Assembly: GCA_002428415.1 (NCBI GenBank)
Contig: DIWI01000021.1
Span: 16,534-28,486, forward strand
DNA length: 11,953 bases
Origin: Clostridiaceae bacterium UBA6110
Lineage (GTDB): Bacteria; Bacillota; Clostridia; Clostridiales; Clostridiaceae
Reading direction: 5' to 3'
Under the pieces are notes generated by a model. The model was not told the origin of the DNA. It worked only from the letters and a program-made list of their open reading frames with translations, and did no database searches. Both the position numbers and the translations under genes were made by a program. Shown piece after piece: positions 1 through 5,422 of the stretch. Numbering within the stretch: position 1 is the stretch's first letter; every line of letters starts with the position of its first letter.

Positions 1-781
1 GCTCTCTCGCATACTCATAGCCTAAAAGCGTGGGGTTGCACTTGATGAAGAGATTGATGCCCTTCTCCTCGAGAAGATATGTGGCTATCCTTTCGATCTC
101 CTGCGCAGGGCACCCATGCAGCGTTGAAAGCGCAAGCGTCGTGCATATATTTGGTGATATTTTTTCGATGTCACTTATTTTGAAGTTTGTAAACAGAGTT
201 TGTCTTTCCTTCAGGATTTCAAGGCACTCCCTGAAGAACGGCACCTTTTTCGCATCCTTAAGGCCTTCTATGAATGAGTCTATCTTTTCGGTCTTTATTC
301 CATCAAGGTCGTAGCCCACGCTCATGTTGAAGGCAAAGTCCCTCTCATCGCTGATGCCGAACTCCTTCATCGCCACATGGCAGAGTATCCATGCCTTGAT
401 GTACTCCCTCTGTGCCTCTTCCACCTTAAGCTCAGTGGACCATTCCACATTGTAGCCCTCGTCCTCTGCGTTTATGCAGGGCTTTGCAATGGCTTCCCTC
501 ATGAATTCGCCGTCAAGCTTCTGGACTGTCTTCAGCTCGATGAATCTCCCGCCTGCCAGGTATGATGTCAGTATGTTCTGTGCAAGCTGAGTATGAGGAC
601 CTGCAGCAGGTCCGCTGCCTGACCCGAGGCTTACCCCGAAAGCAGTCCCCATTCGAGCCTTGTCTTTGCTGATATAGAACTTGTTCTTCTGAAGGCCGAA
701 TACCTTGCCTTCCTCCTTGTATTCCTTCATCATCCATTCGAGAAGGTCCCCGAAAGGTATGGTTCTCATTCTGTCTCCCAT
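1..781 (-). CDS. ygfK: YgfK-type putative selenate reductase/purine-cluster oxidoreductase, N-terminal part
   Basis: First 260 codons of a gene that continues beyond the left edge; the E. coli homologue is about 1030 residues. The start at 781 has AGGAG five bases upstream; Met5 would be too far from it. Recognised by YgfK-family segments: GPAAGPHTQLAQN (residues 57-69), the IELKTVQ block (81-87), CINAEDEGYN (102-111) and LHGCPAQEIE (221-230). The N-terminal region resembles the dihydroorotate/dihydropyrimidine dehydrogenase flavin barrel. In full-length members a GltD-like NAD(P)H/FAD part and ferredoxin clusters follow, but these are outside the window. The family was named for a presumed role in selenate reduction; more recent work on gut anaerobes ties it to purine/urate breakdown. 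It lies 106 bases downstream of dpaL and is probably on the same sigma-54-driven transcript. Identity is clear; the exact reaction is not settled. Confidence 0.9.
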   Translation of the reverse strand, partial: MGDRMRTIPFGDLLEWMMKEYKEEGKVFGLQKNKFYISKDKARMGTAFGVSLGSGSGPAAGPHTQLAQNILTSYLAGGRFIELKTVQKLDGEFMREAIAKPCINAEDEGYNVEWSTELKVEEAQREYIKAWILCHVAMKEFGISDERDFAFNMSVGYDLDGIKTEKIDSFIEGLKDAKKVPFFRECLEILKERQTLFTNFKISDIEKISPNICTTLALSTLHGCPAQEIERIATYLLEEKGINLFIKCNPTLLGYEYARE

Positions 782-794
782 TTTATCTCCTTAC

Positions 795-843
795 CCGGTT
801 TCATAGCCTGCCCGGAAGGCTTGGCGCCTAGTTGGCAAACCGG
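795..843. other. Inverted repeat in the dpaL-ygfK gap
   Basis: In the 106-base gap between dpaL and ygfK, CCGGTTT (795-801) and AAACCGG (837-843) are exact inverted repeats. They enclose a smaller stem, GCCT (806-809) with AGGC (817-820), in GC-rich sequence unlike the AT-rich gaps elsewhere here. No T-tract follows on the minus strand, so it is not a normal terminator. It could be an mRNA-processing or stabilising structure between co-transcribed genes, or a protein site. The function is unknown. Confidence 0.35.
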
Positions 844-887
844 CAATCAAAAATGCAGCTTCAATATCTATTTCCCGTATCCAGCTC

Positions 888-2102
888 CTACAGAAGCTCG
901 CTGTCATGTCCGAGCCAGACTATTTCCCTGTACTTTTTAGGGTCAGTGTCACCTTCAGTGGAGAACAGAAGCACTCTTGAATTCTCGTCGAGCTTAAGGT
1001 TCTTCCTGTACTCAGCATAGCTTTCATCTGTCATTATCCTGTAGAGAGCTCCGAGCGTCACAGCACCTGATTCACCTGAAATGACTCTGGTGTCCTTGCC
1101 CACGGGATTTCCCAGCACCCTCATTCCGTCAGCTGCCACATAGTCAGGGCATGACATGAATGCTGTGGAATAGTTCTTTATGATGTCGAAGCCAAGCCTG
1201 TTCGGTTCGCCGCATGCGAGTCCTGCCATAATGGTCTGCATATCTCCGCCGACAGATGACATCCTGCCTTCCTTTGCGGAAAGATAGTAGCAGGCTGCCT
1301 CATCCGGTTCTACTACTGTCGTCACCGGCACATCATCCGGATATTCCATTGCAAAGAAGCCCTGTACCGCACCTGCAAGGGAGCCGACTCCAGCCTGGAT
1401 GAATATGTGGGTAGGCCTTTCAACTCCAAGTTCCTTGAGCTGCTCCTTGGCCTCAAGTGCCATGGTCGCGTAGCCCTGCATGATCCAGGTGGGTATGTCA
1501 GTATAGCCTTCCCATGCAGTATCCTGTACCACAAGCCCGTTATGCTCATCTGCATACTTTGCAGCAAGCCTTACAGCATCATCGTAGTTCATGTCTGTTA
1601 TGGAAGCATCGGCGCCTTCAGCCTGGATGTTTTTCAGCCTTATCTCAGACGAGCCCTTCGGCATGTATACCACTGACTTCTGCTTCAGCCTGTTGGCTGT
1701 CCACGCCACACCTCTGCCATGGTTTCCGTCGGTTGCAGTTACAAATGTCACATCGCCGGTGGCTTCCCTGACCTCGTCAGAAACCATCCTGTCATATGGC
1801 AGCTCCGATATGTCCTTGCCAACCTTCTGCGCAAGGTAGCTTCCCATTGCGTATGATCCTCCAAGGACCTTGAAGGCGTTCAGCCCGAACCTGTAGGATT
1901 CGTCCTTCACATATATCCCCTTGAGATTCAGTCTTTCTGCAAGGCTGTCCAATGCCACAAGAGGCGTAACTTCATATTCCCTGAAGCTTTCATGGAAGCT
2001 TCTGGCCTTCCTGACCTCCTCAGAGGCCATGAACCTGGCGGATGCTGACTTGTCCTCGTCCTTGGTGAAAGTGTTAAGCAACAGCTTGATCTTCTCGCTC
2101 AT
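888..2102 (-). CDS. dpaL: Diaminopropionate ammonia-lyase (PLP enzyme)
   Basis: Cytosolic fold-type II PLP enzyme of 404 residues, the family's usual size, that converts 2,3-diaminopropionate to pyruvate and two ammonia. The Schiff-base lysine is Lys78 in FGLNAFKVLGGSYA. Asp125 in ATDGNHGRG and Asp194 in VQDTAWEGY align with the catalytic Asp120 and Asp189 of the E. coli enzyme (YgeX). The phosphate-binding glycine loop is AGVGSLAGA (237-245). The start is fixed by AAGGAG at 2111-2116, eight bases upstream of the ATG. It is the first gene after a sigma-54 promoter and precedes ygfK. Next to ygfK and an xdh, the likely role is the late step of anaerobic purine breakdown, where diaminopropionate is an intermediate, rather than general amino-acid catabolism. 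No missing residues or frame problems are seen. Confidence 0.95.
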   Translation of the reverse strand: MSEKIKLLLNTFTKDEDKSASARFMASEEVRKARSFHESFREYEVTPLVALDSLAERLNLKGIYVKDESYRFGLNAFKVLGGSYAMGSYLAQKVGKDISELPYDRMVSDEVREATGDVTFVTATDGNHGRGVAWTANRLKQKSVVYMPKGSSEIRLKNIQAEGADASITDMNYDDAVRLAAKYADEHNGLVVQDTAWEGYTDIPTWIMQGYATMALEAKEQLKELGVERPTHIFIQAGVGSLAGAVQGFFAMEYPDDVPVTTVVEPDEAACYYLSAKEGRMSSVGGDMQTIMAGLACGEPNRLGFDIIKNYSTAFMSCPDYVAADGMRVLGNPVGKDTRVISGESGAVTLGALYRIMTDESYAEYRKNLKLDENSRVLLFSTEGDTDPKKYREIVWLGHDSELL

Positions 2103-2231
2103 TTTTCATACTCCTTCTCTCATATTGACCTCGTGCGTCGCCTGCCTCCTTAACCTGTCATTCAAGGCGTCAACTTCAGGGCTCATCTTCCGGAAAAAGC
2201 CCTTTCATCCGGTCACATCACCTTAGATAAC

Positions 2232-2247
2232 AGCAATTCCAATGCCA
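2232..2247 (-). promoter_or_regulatory. Sigma-54 (-24/-12) promoter for dpaL-ygfK
   Basis: Read on the minus strand the sequence is TGGCAT-TGGAA-TTGCT, against the consensus TGGCAC-N5-TTGCW: one mismatch, with the invariant GG and GC dinucleotides exactly ten bases apart (GG at 2246-2245, GC at 2234-2233). The start point is expected near 2221, about 120 bases before the dpaL ATG. A sigma-54 activator is encoded immediately upstream in the same orientation, which supports the reading. Confidence 0.88.
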
Positions 2248-2400
2248 AAATTTTCTCAAAGAACGGAAAGAGTAAAAATATCCCATTTATTTGCCTTTAT
2301 CAACATAATATCATATGAAACAAGGCCATATTGTTAATATTTTCATTCTGAATTGCCGATATGATTTTGGGATATTACCGTTTTACCGAAACTTTTCAGT

Positions 2401-2442
2401 AAAAAAATTATCAAAATGAGAACTAATTCTCATTTTGATAAT
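2401..2442 (-). terminator. Rho-independent terminator of the xdhC-regulator operon
   Basis: On the minus strand, 68 bases after the regulator stop, a perfect 16-bp stem (arms 2442-2427 and 2422-2407, four-base loop) runs directly into a T-tract (2407-2401). The stem is AT-rich (three G/C pairs), which weakens it, but the length and T run are typical. The arms also contain TTATCA-AAA-TGAGAA, close to the palindromes at 2519-2535 and 5159-5173, so it may also or instead be a protein-binding site. Confidence 0.7.
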
Positions 2443-2509
2443 CAAATAATCGCCATTTTGCCCTTTATGGCAATCGATTTCATTTCTTGAATTTACAAAC
2501 CCATTGGCA

Positions 2510-4312
2510 TTAGAGGTTTTTATCATTTTGATAAATTTCTCCGAGCTTTCTGTACAGGGTAGCTATGCCTATACCCAGTGCCTTTGCCGCCTTCTTCTTG
2601 CCCTCAGTTGTCATTCCGTACATCTCCAGAACGCTCCTGATGTGCTCGTCTTCAAGTTCCCTGAGGGTCCTGGTATCAGTTCCCTGCACTTTTGATTCCC
2701 TGGTCTTGCTGCCAAGAATGATACCTTCAGGAAGCGTATCCTTCATTATCATACCTGACGAGCCTGCCATGGTCACCATATACTGGATTATGTTCTCGAG
2801 CTCCCTAACATTGCCAGGCCACTTGTATTTCTTCAGGAGCTTCATGGCTTCTTTGTCGATCCCTGTTATGTCCTTGCCGAAAAGCGCATTGTACTTGGTG
2901 AGAAAGGTTTCAACAAGAAGCTCCAGGTCCTCTCCCCTCTCCCTGAGCGGCGGGACCTCTATGGGAATGACGTTAAGCCTGTAGAACAGGTCCCTGCGAA
3001 ACTGATTTGTCCTTATCATATCCTCAAGGTTCCTGTTAGTTGCTGCGACGACCCTTATGTCAATGTCTATTGTCTCGTTGGACCCGACCCTTGAGAAGGA
3101 CCTCTCCTGAAGCACACGAAGCACCTTAGTCTGAAGATAAAGGGGCATGTCGCCTATTTCATCCAGGAACAGGACTCCCTTGTTGGCAAGCTCGAACTTC
3201 CCTATCCTCCCACCTGGGCTGGCACCTGAGAACGCACCCTTCGAATATCCGAAGAATTCGCTCTCGATGAGGGTCTCCGGAATTGCAGAGCAGTTGATTC
3301 CGACAAATGGCTGATCCCTTCTGTCGCTTTCGGCGTGTATCGCCCTTGCAATAAGCTCCTTGCCGGTTCCGCTCTCTCCCCTGATGAGTACGGTTGAGCC
3401 GGTCTTGGCAACCTTTAGTATGGTCGATTTGATGTCCTTCATGACATCTGATTCTCCTATGATGTTTTCCATTGGAAGAAGCCTGGTCTCTGATGTCAGA
3501 GCGTATGCGGAGCTCCTTACTTCCTTCATCGTAGAGAATATGAACAGCTTCCTGTAGTCCTTGTATACGGGAGCAAGCTCCAAGAGGTTTCCCATGACCT
3601 TGTAGGACTTGCCGCCGATCTTTATCCCATACTCGTCTGCATTTCCTATGCCGCTGCCACCCTTTCTGGCATCAAATGGCTTGCCCAGCATCTTAACCTC
3701 TCTATCCACACCCAGCTTTCCCATGGCCTTCTGATTGATATAACCAACTTTCCCGTTGTCGTCTGCGACAATTACGCCGTTTTCTATATTGTCCAGAATG
3801 TTCTTAAGCATAGAAATGCTTGCAAGGTTATTCTCATAGCTCCTGTTCTCCTGGACCTTTGAGGCTATGAGGTCGCTTATCTGGTTCAGGAAATCCACGT
3901 GGGACTCGAGGTTATTGCTGATATAGCTCTTCTGCTCCTCCGTGGTGCAGACCAGGCCGATTACGCCAATCTTCTCGCCATCTGACATTATCGGGGTAGC
4001 GATCTCCATGGTCTCTATGCATTCGCCCCTTGAGTCGCATAGCCTGCAGATCTCATTTTCCCTTGGGAAATCTATTACTCTGTGCCGCCCCTCCTTAAGC
4101 ACCGTATCGTATACCAGCCCCTTGGAGAATGTGTTGACATCGTCTTTAAACCTTCCGGTTCCGGCAATCTTCTCAAGGCTGTCATCCACTATCTCGACAT
4201 CCACATTGAGAACTCCTGCAATTACCTCTGCATACTTTGTCACTGATGGTTGAATCTGTTTAAGGAAGGATCTTTTTTCAGTTGCAGCACTGAAATCACC
4301 ATCCCTTATCAT
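2510..4312 (-). CDS. PAS-domain sigma-54-dependent transcriptional activator (AAA+, Fis HTH)
   Basis: 600-residue enhancer-binding protein that remodels the sigma-54 RNA polymerase closed complex by ATP hydrolysis. Domains in order: an N-terminal sensor (about 20-155) with Cys89-x2-Cys92-x5-Cys98 and Cys122; a PAS-like domain (about 165-270); an AAA+ domain with Walker A GESGTGKE (312-319), the sigma-contact loop GAFSGA (359-364, usually GAFTGA), Walker B GVLFLDEIGD (379-388), the FRRDLFYRLN arginine region (438-447) and WPGNVREL (498-505); and a Fis-type helix-turn-helix (about 566-590). There is no receiver domain, so it is probably ligand- or redox-sensing. The ATG overlaps the xdhC stop (ATGA), with AGGGG upstream, which suggests coupled translation. 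Its likely target is the sigma-54 promoter of dpaL-ygfK. The ligand (a purine, molybdate or redox state) is not readable from sequence. Confidence 0.93.
   Translation of the reverse strand: MIRDGDFSAATEKRSFLKQIQPSVTKYAEVIAGVLNVDVEIVDDSLEKIAGTGRFKDDVNTFSKGLVYDTVLKEGRHRVIDFPRENEICRLCDSRGECIETMEIATPIMSDGEKIGVIGLVCTTEEQKSYISNNLESHVDFLNQISDLIASKVQENRSYENNLASISMLKNILDNIENGVIVADDNGKVGYINQKAMGKLGVDREVKMLGKPFDARKGGSGIGNADEYGIKIGGKSYKVMGNLLELAPVYKDYRKLFIFSTMKEVRSSAYALTSETRLLPMENIIGESDVMKDIKSTILKVAKTGSTVLIRGESGTGKELIARAIHAESDRRDQPFVGINCSAIPETLIESEFFGYSKGAFSGASPGGRIGKFELANKGVLFLDEIGDMPLYLQTKVLRVLQERSFSRVGSNETIDIDIRVVAATNRNLEDMIRTNQFRRDLFYRLNVIPIEVPPLRERGEDLELLVETFLTKYNALFGKDITGIDKEAMKLLKKYKWPGNVRELENIIQYMVTMAGSSGMIMKDTLPEGIILGSKTRESKVQGTDTRTLRELEDEHIRSVLEMYGMTTEGKKKAAKALGIGIATLYRKLGEIYQNDKNL
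2519..2535. repeat. Palindrome TTTATCA-N3-TGATAAA at the regulator 3' end
   Basis: A perfect 7-3-7 inverted repeat that lies inside the last codons of the regulator gene. Its core TTATCA-N3-TGATAA is the same as the palindrome at 5159-5173 and nearly the same as each arm of the hairpin at 2407-2442. There is no T-tract, so it is not a terminator. It may be an operator for the local regulator or another repressor. The AT-rich context makes chance occurrence possible. Confidence 0.45.
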
Positions 4313-5130
4313 CTGACAGCCCCTTTCAGGTCAGTCATCCTGTCCTTCATGCTTCGAAGCTCCTTGCCGTTCTTGAATTGAAGTATCTCGGCAAGAATTG
4401 CTACAGCAATTTCAGCAGGGCTCCCATTGGATATGTCGAGCCCTATGGGAAGGTGAAGTGTCTTCAGGGCCTCATCGGAGAATCCGCTTTCCTTGAGAAG
4501 CGCAATTGTCTCCAATGCCTTCTTCCTGCTTCCGAGTCCTCCAAGGTAGGCATATTTCTCGCCAAGGCATGCCTTGTAAGCCTCCTGGTCCAGCACATGC
4601 CCCCTCGTCGCTACCACTATGTACGTATTGTCCCCGAATGGTATCCTGTCCTTTGACTCTAAGGGCTTAAGGCTTATGAATTCCTTTATGCCGATAAATG
4701 CGGGAAGCTGTGCAAACTCCTCCCTGTCATCAGCGACATAGATGTTGAAACCAAGAGGCTTCGCCACCTCAGCGAGCTTCTCACCGACGTGCCCCGCTCC
4801 GAAAATGACCAGGTTCGAGGGCGGGATGAAGTACTTTACGAAGCCTTTGACCTCTCCGCCGCATGTCATTTTGAGCTCCCCCTTCTCGACAAGTGAATAT
4901 TCAAAGCCGAAATGCTTTCCTTCCCTCATGCCTTCAAGTGCCCTCGTCACAACCTGGAACTCAAGGTTGCCTCCGCCTATGGTGCCAATCCTCTGCCCTT
5001 CAGCATCAACAGCCATGATCGACCCGGTCACCCCGGGTGTCGATCCTTCATTGACCTCAAGAAGGATCATTGCGCACTTCCTACCCGTCTTTAGCCTGTT
5101 TGTCAAAAATTCGAGGACTTCCGTCTCCAT
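4309..5130 (-). CDS. xdhC: XdhC-family molybdenum cofactor sulfuration/insertion protein
   Basis: 273-residue accessory protein. Characterised members bind molybdenum cofactor, help fit its terminal sulfur ligand and deliver it to xanthine dehydrogenase; a selenium role is possible here but unproven. Visible are the XdhC N-terminal domain with EGSTPG (28-33), GTIGGGNLE (49-57) and TCGGEV (89-94, Cys90); then a Rossmann domain with IFGAGHVG (109-116), ATRGH, and the family C-terminal block GLDISNGSPAEIAVAILAEI. An in-frame ATG at 5205 would add 25 residues, but it has no ribosome site and lies upstream of the predicted promoter. The ATG at 5130 has GGAAGG nine bases upstream (5140-5145) and gives the family's usual N-terminus, so I chose it. 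The gene is divergent from xdh and overlaps the regulator by four bases. Confidence 0.9.
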   Translation of the reverse strand: METEVLEFLTNRLKTGRKCAMILLEVNEGSTPGVTGSIMAVDAEGQRIGTIGGGNLEFQVVTRALEGMREGKHFGFEYSLVEKGELKMTCGGEVKGFVKYFIPPSNLVIFGAGHVGEKLAEVAKPLGFNIYVADDREEFAQLPAFIGIKEFISLKPLESKDRIPFGDNTYIVVATRGHVLDQEAYKACLGEKYAYLGGLGSRKKALETIALLKESGFSDEALKTLHLPIGLDISNGSPAEIAVAILAEILQFKNGKELRSMKDRMTDLKGAVR

Positions 5131-5158
5131 ATCTATCAACCTTCCGTATTTCCGATTC

Positions 5159-5173
5159 TTATCATAATGATAA
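5159..5173. promoter_or_regulatory. Operator-like palindrome over the xdhC -10 box
   Basis: Perfect palindrome TTATCATAATGATAA (7-1-7). It covers the predicted -10 hexamer and the expected start point of the xdhC-regulator operon, a position typical of a repressor operator. The core TTATCA-N3-TGATAA recurs at 2519-2535, and near-copies lie at 2408-2422 and 2427-2441. If the operon's own activator binds it, this would be negative autoregulation. It also looks somewhat like a Fur box. Confidence 0.55.
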
Positions 5174-5195
5174 TCCATCCTGGAATTTAATTCAA
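5167..5195 (-). promoter_or_regulatory. Sigma-A promoter of xdhC-regulator operon
   Basis: On the minus strand TTGAAT (5195-5190), a 17-base spacer, and TATCAT (5172-5167). It matches the consensus at 4 of 6 and 5 of 6 positions with ideal spacing. The start point would be near 5160, giving a leader of about 30 nt that contains the GGAAGG ribosome site. Confidence 0.6.
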
Positions 5196-5225
5196 TGAAG
5201 CCCATGACAAGGATTTCACATCTTA

Positions 5226-5254
5226 TTGAGTTTTCGGTTTCATAATGATATAAT
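5226..5254 (+). promoter_or_regulatory. Sigma-A promoter of xdh operon
   Basis: TTGAGT (5226-5231), a 17-base spacer and a perfect TATAAT (5249-5254). The start point is expected near 5261, about 160 bases before the xdh ATG. No GG-N10-GC sigma-54 match is visible upstream of xdh, so this operon seems controlled differently from dpaL-ygfK. Confidence 0.65.
5237..5251. promoter_or_regulatory. Degenerate copy of the TTATCA-N3-TGATAA site
   Basis: Reads GTTTCA-TAA-TGATAT: nine of twelve specified positions match the palindrome at 5159-5173, and the ten bases CATAATGATA are identical. It overlaps the spacer and -10 of the xdh promoter. It could let one regulator control both divergent operons. 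Support is weak because of AT-richness. Confidence 0.35.
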
Positions 5255-5260
5255 TAGCGC

Positions 5261-5422
5261 GATTATAAGTGTCATTCGTCTCCATGGTTGCATTCCGGGC
5301 TGAAGTGGAGACCTTAACCCGCTTTTTGCTGCGCTGATTAAGCCAGTCTTGTAAACATTTACATCTGGTTTTGACAGCTGTCGTTGGATTAGAGTTTTCA
5401 CGGCCAAAAAGGAGATGTGTCC
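5261..5422 (+). promoter_or_regulatory. Long, possibly structured 5' leader of xdh
   Basis: About 160 nt between the predicted start point and the xdh ATG, with no ORF. Stems seen: GTCTCCA/TGGAGAC (5278-5284 with 5306-5312, perfect 7 bp, 21-nt loop); CTTAA/TTAAG (5313-5317 with 5338-5342); and AAGCCAG/CTGGTTT (5340-5346 with 5365-5371, one G-U), whose inner part is TGTAAA-CA-TTTACA and which ends in a short T run. The last two share bases 5340-5342 and so exclude each other, as in an attenuator or riboswitch. I could not match it to the molybdenum-cofactor, purine or other riboswitch classes I know. Confidence 0.4.
5350..5363. promoter_or_regulatory. Palindrome TGTAAA-CA-TTTACA, cre-like
   Basis: Perfect 6-2-6 inverted repeat in the xdh leader, about 60 bases before the start codon. 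It resembles a catabolite-responsive element (CcpA/LacI-family type TGTAAACGTTTACA) but has CA rather than CG at the centre. It would suit roadblock repression of xdh by carbon status. It is also the upper stem of the terminator-like hairpin 5340-5371, so the two explanations compete. Confidence 0.35.

Larger units (their letters stand above)
2103..2509. other. 407-base AT-rich regulatory gap between regulator and dpaL
   Basis: No plausible gene lies here. From the regulator side it holds a minus-strand hairpin terminator (2401-2442), a block with TTACCG-like repeats (TTGCCG 2353-2358, TTACCG 2375-2380 and 2383-2388), a short palindrome ATATT-GTT-AATAT (2328-2340), and the sigma-54 promoter (2232-2247). 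Transcription from the latter would give dpaL a leader of about 120 nt. The AT-rich 2255-2400 stretch is where activator sites and a DNA bend would be expected, roughly 30-180 bases upstream of the start point. I cannot say which of the repeats is the activator site. Confidence 0.6.

Noticed and set aside
30..737. Small ORFs on the plus strand and alternate minus frame opposite ygfK
   Set aside because: They lie opposite or across the well-recognised YgfK reading frame and have no ribosome sites or family resemblance.
2281..2400. IHF site or activator enhancer in the AT-rich gap
   Set aside because: Only partial IHF matches and short repeats are seen; none is strong enough to call a specific site.
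2408..2441. Fur box reading of TGAGAA-N4-TTCTCA
   Set aside because: Half-site spacing is one base longer than the usual 7-1-7 pattern, and a 16-bp stem with T-tract after a gene is better explained as a terminator.
5237..5290. Purine-riboswitch resemblance on the minus strand (CACTTATAATCGCG, similar to the start of the xpt guanine aptamer)
   Set aside because: The other conserved aptamer parts, the second loop and the P3/J3-1 segments, are absent downstream, and the region overlaps the xdh promoter.
5261..5422. Molybdenum-cofactor riboswitch in the xdh leader
   Set aside because: Context is suitable and CCGGGCTGAAG is suggestive, but the matching CGCCTCCC-type strand and stem order could not be found.
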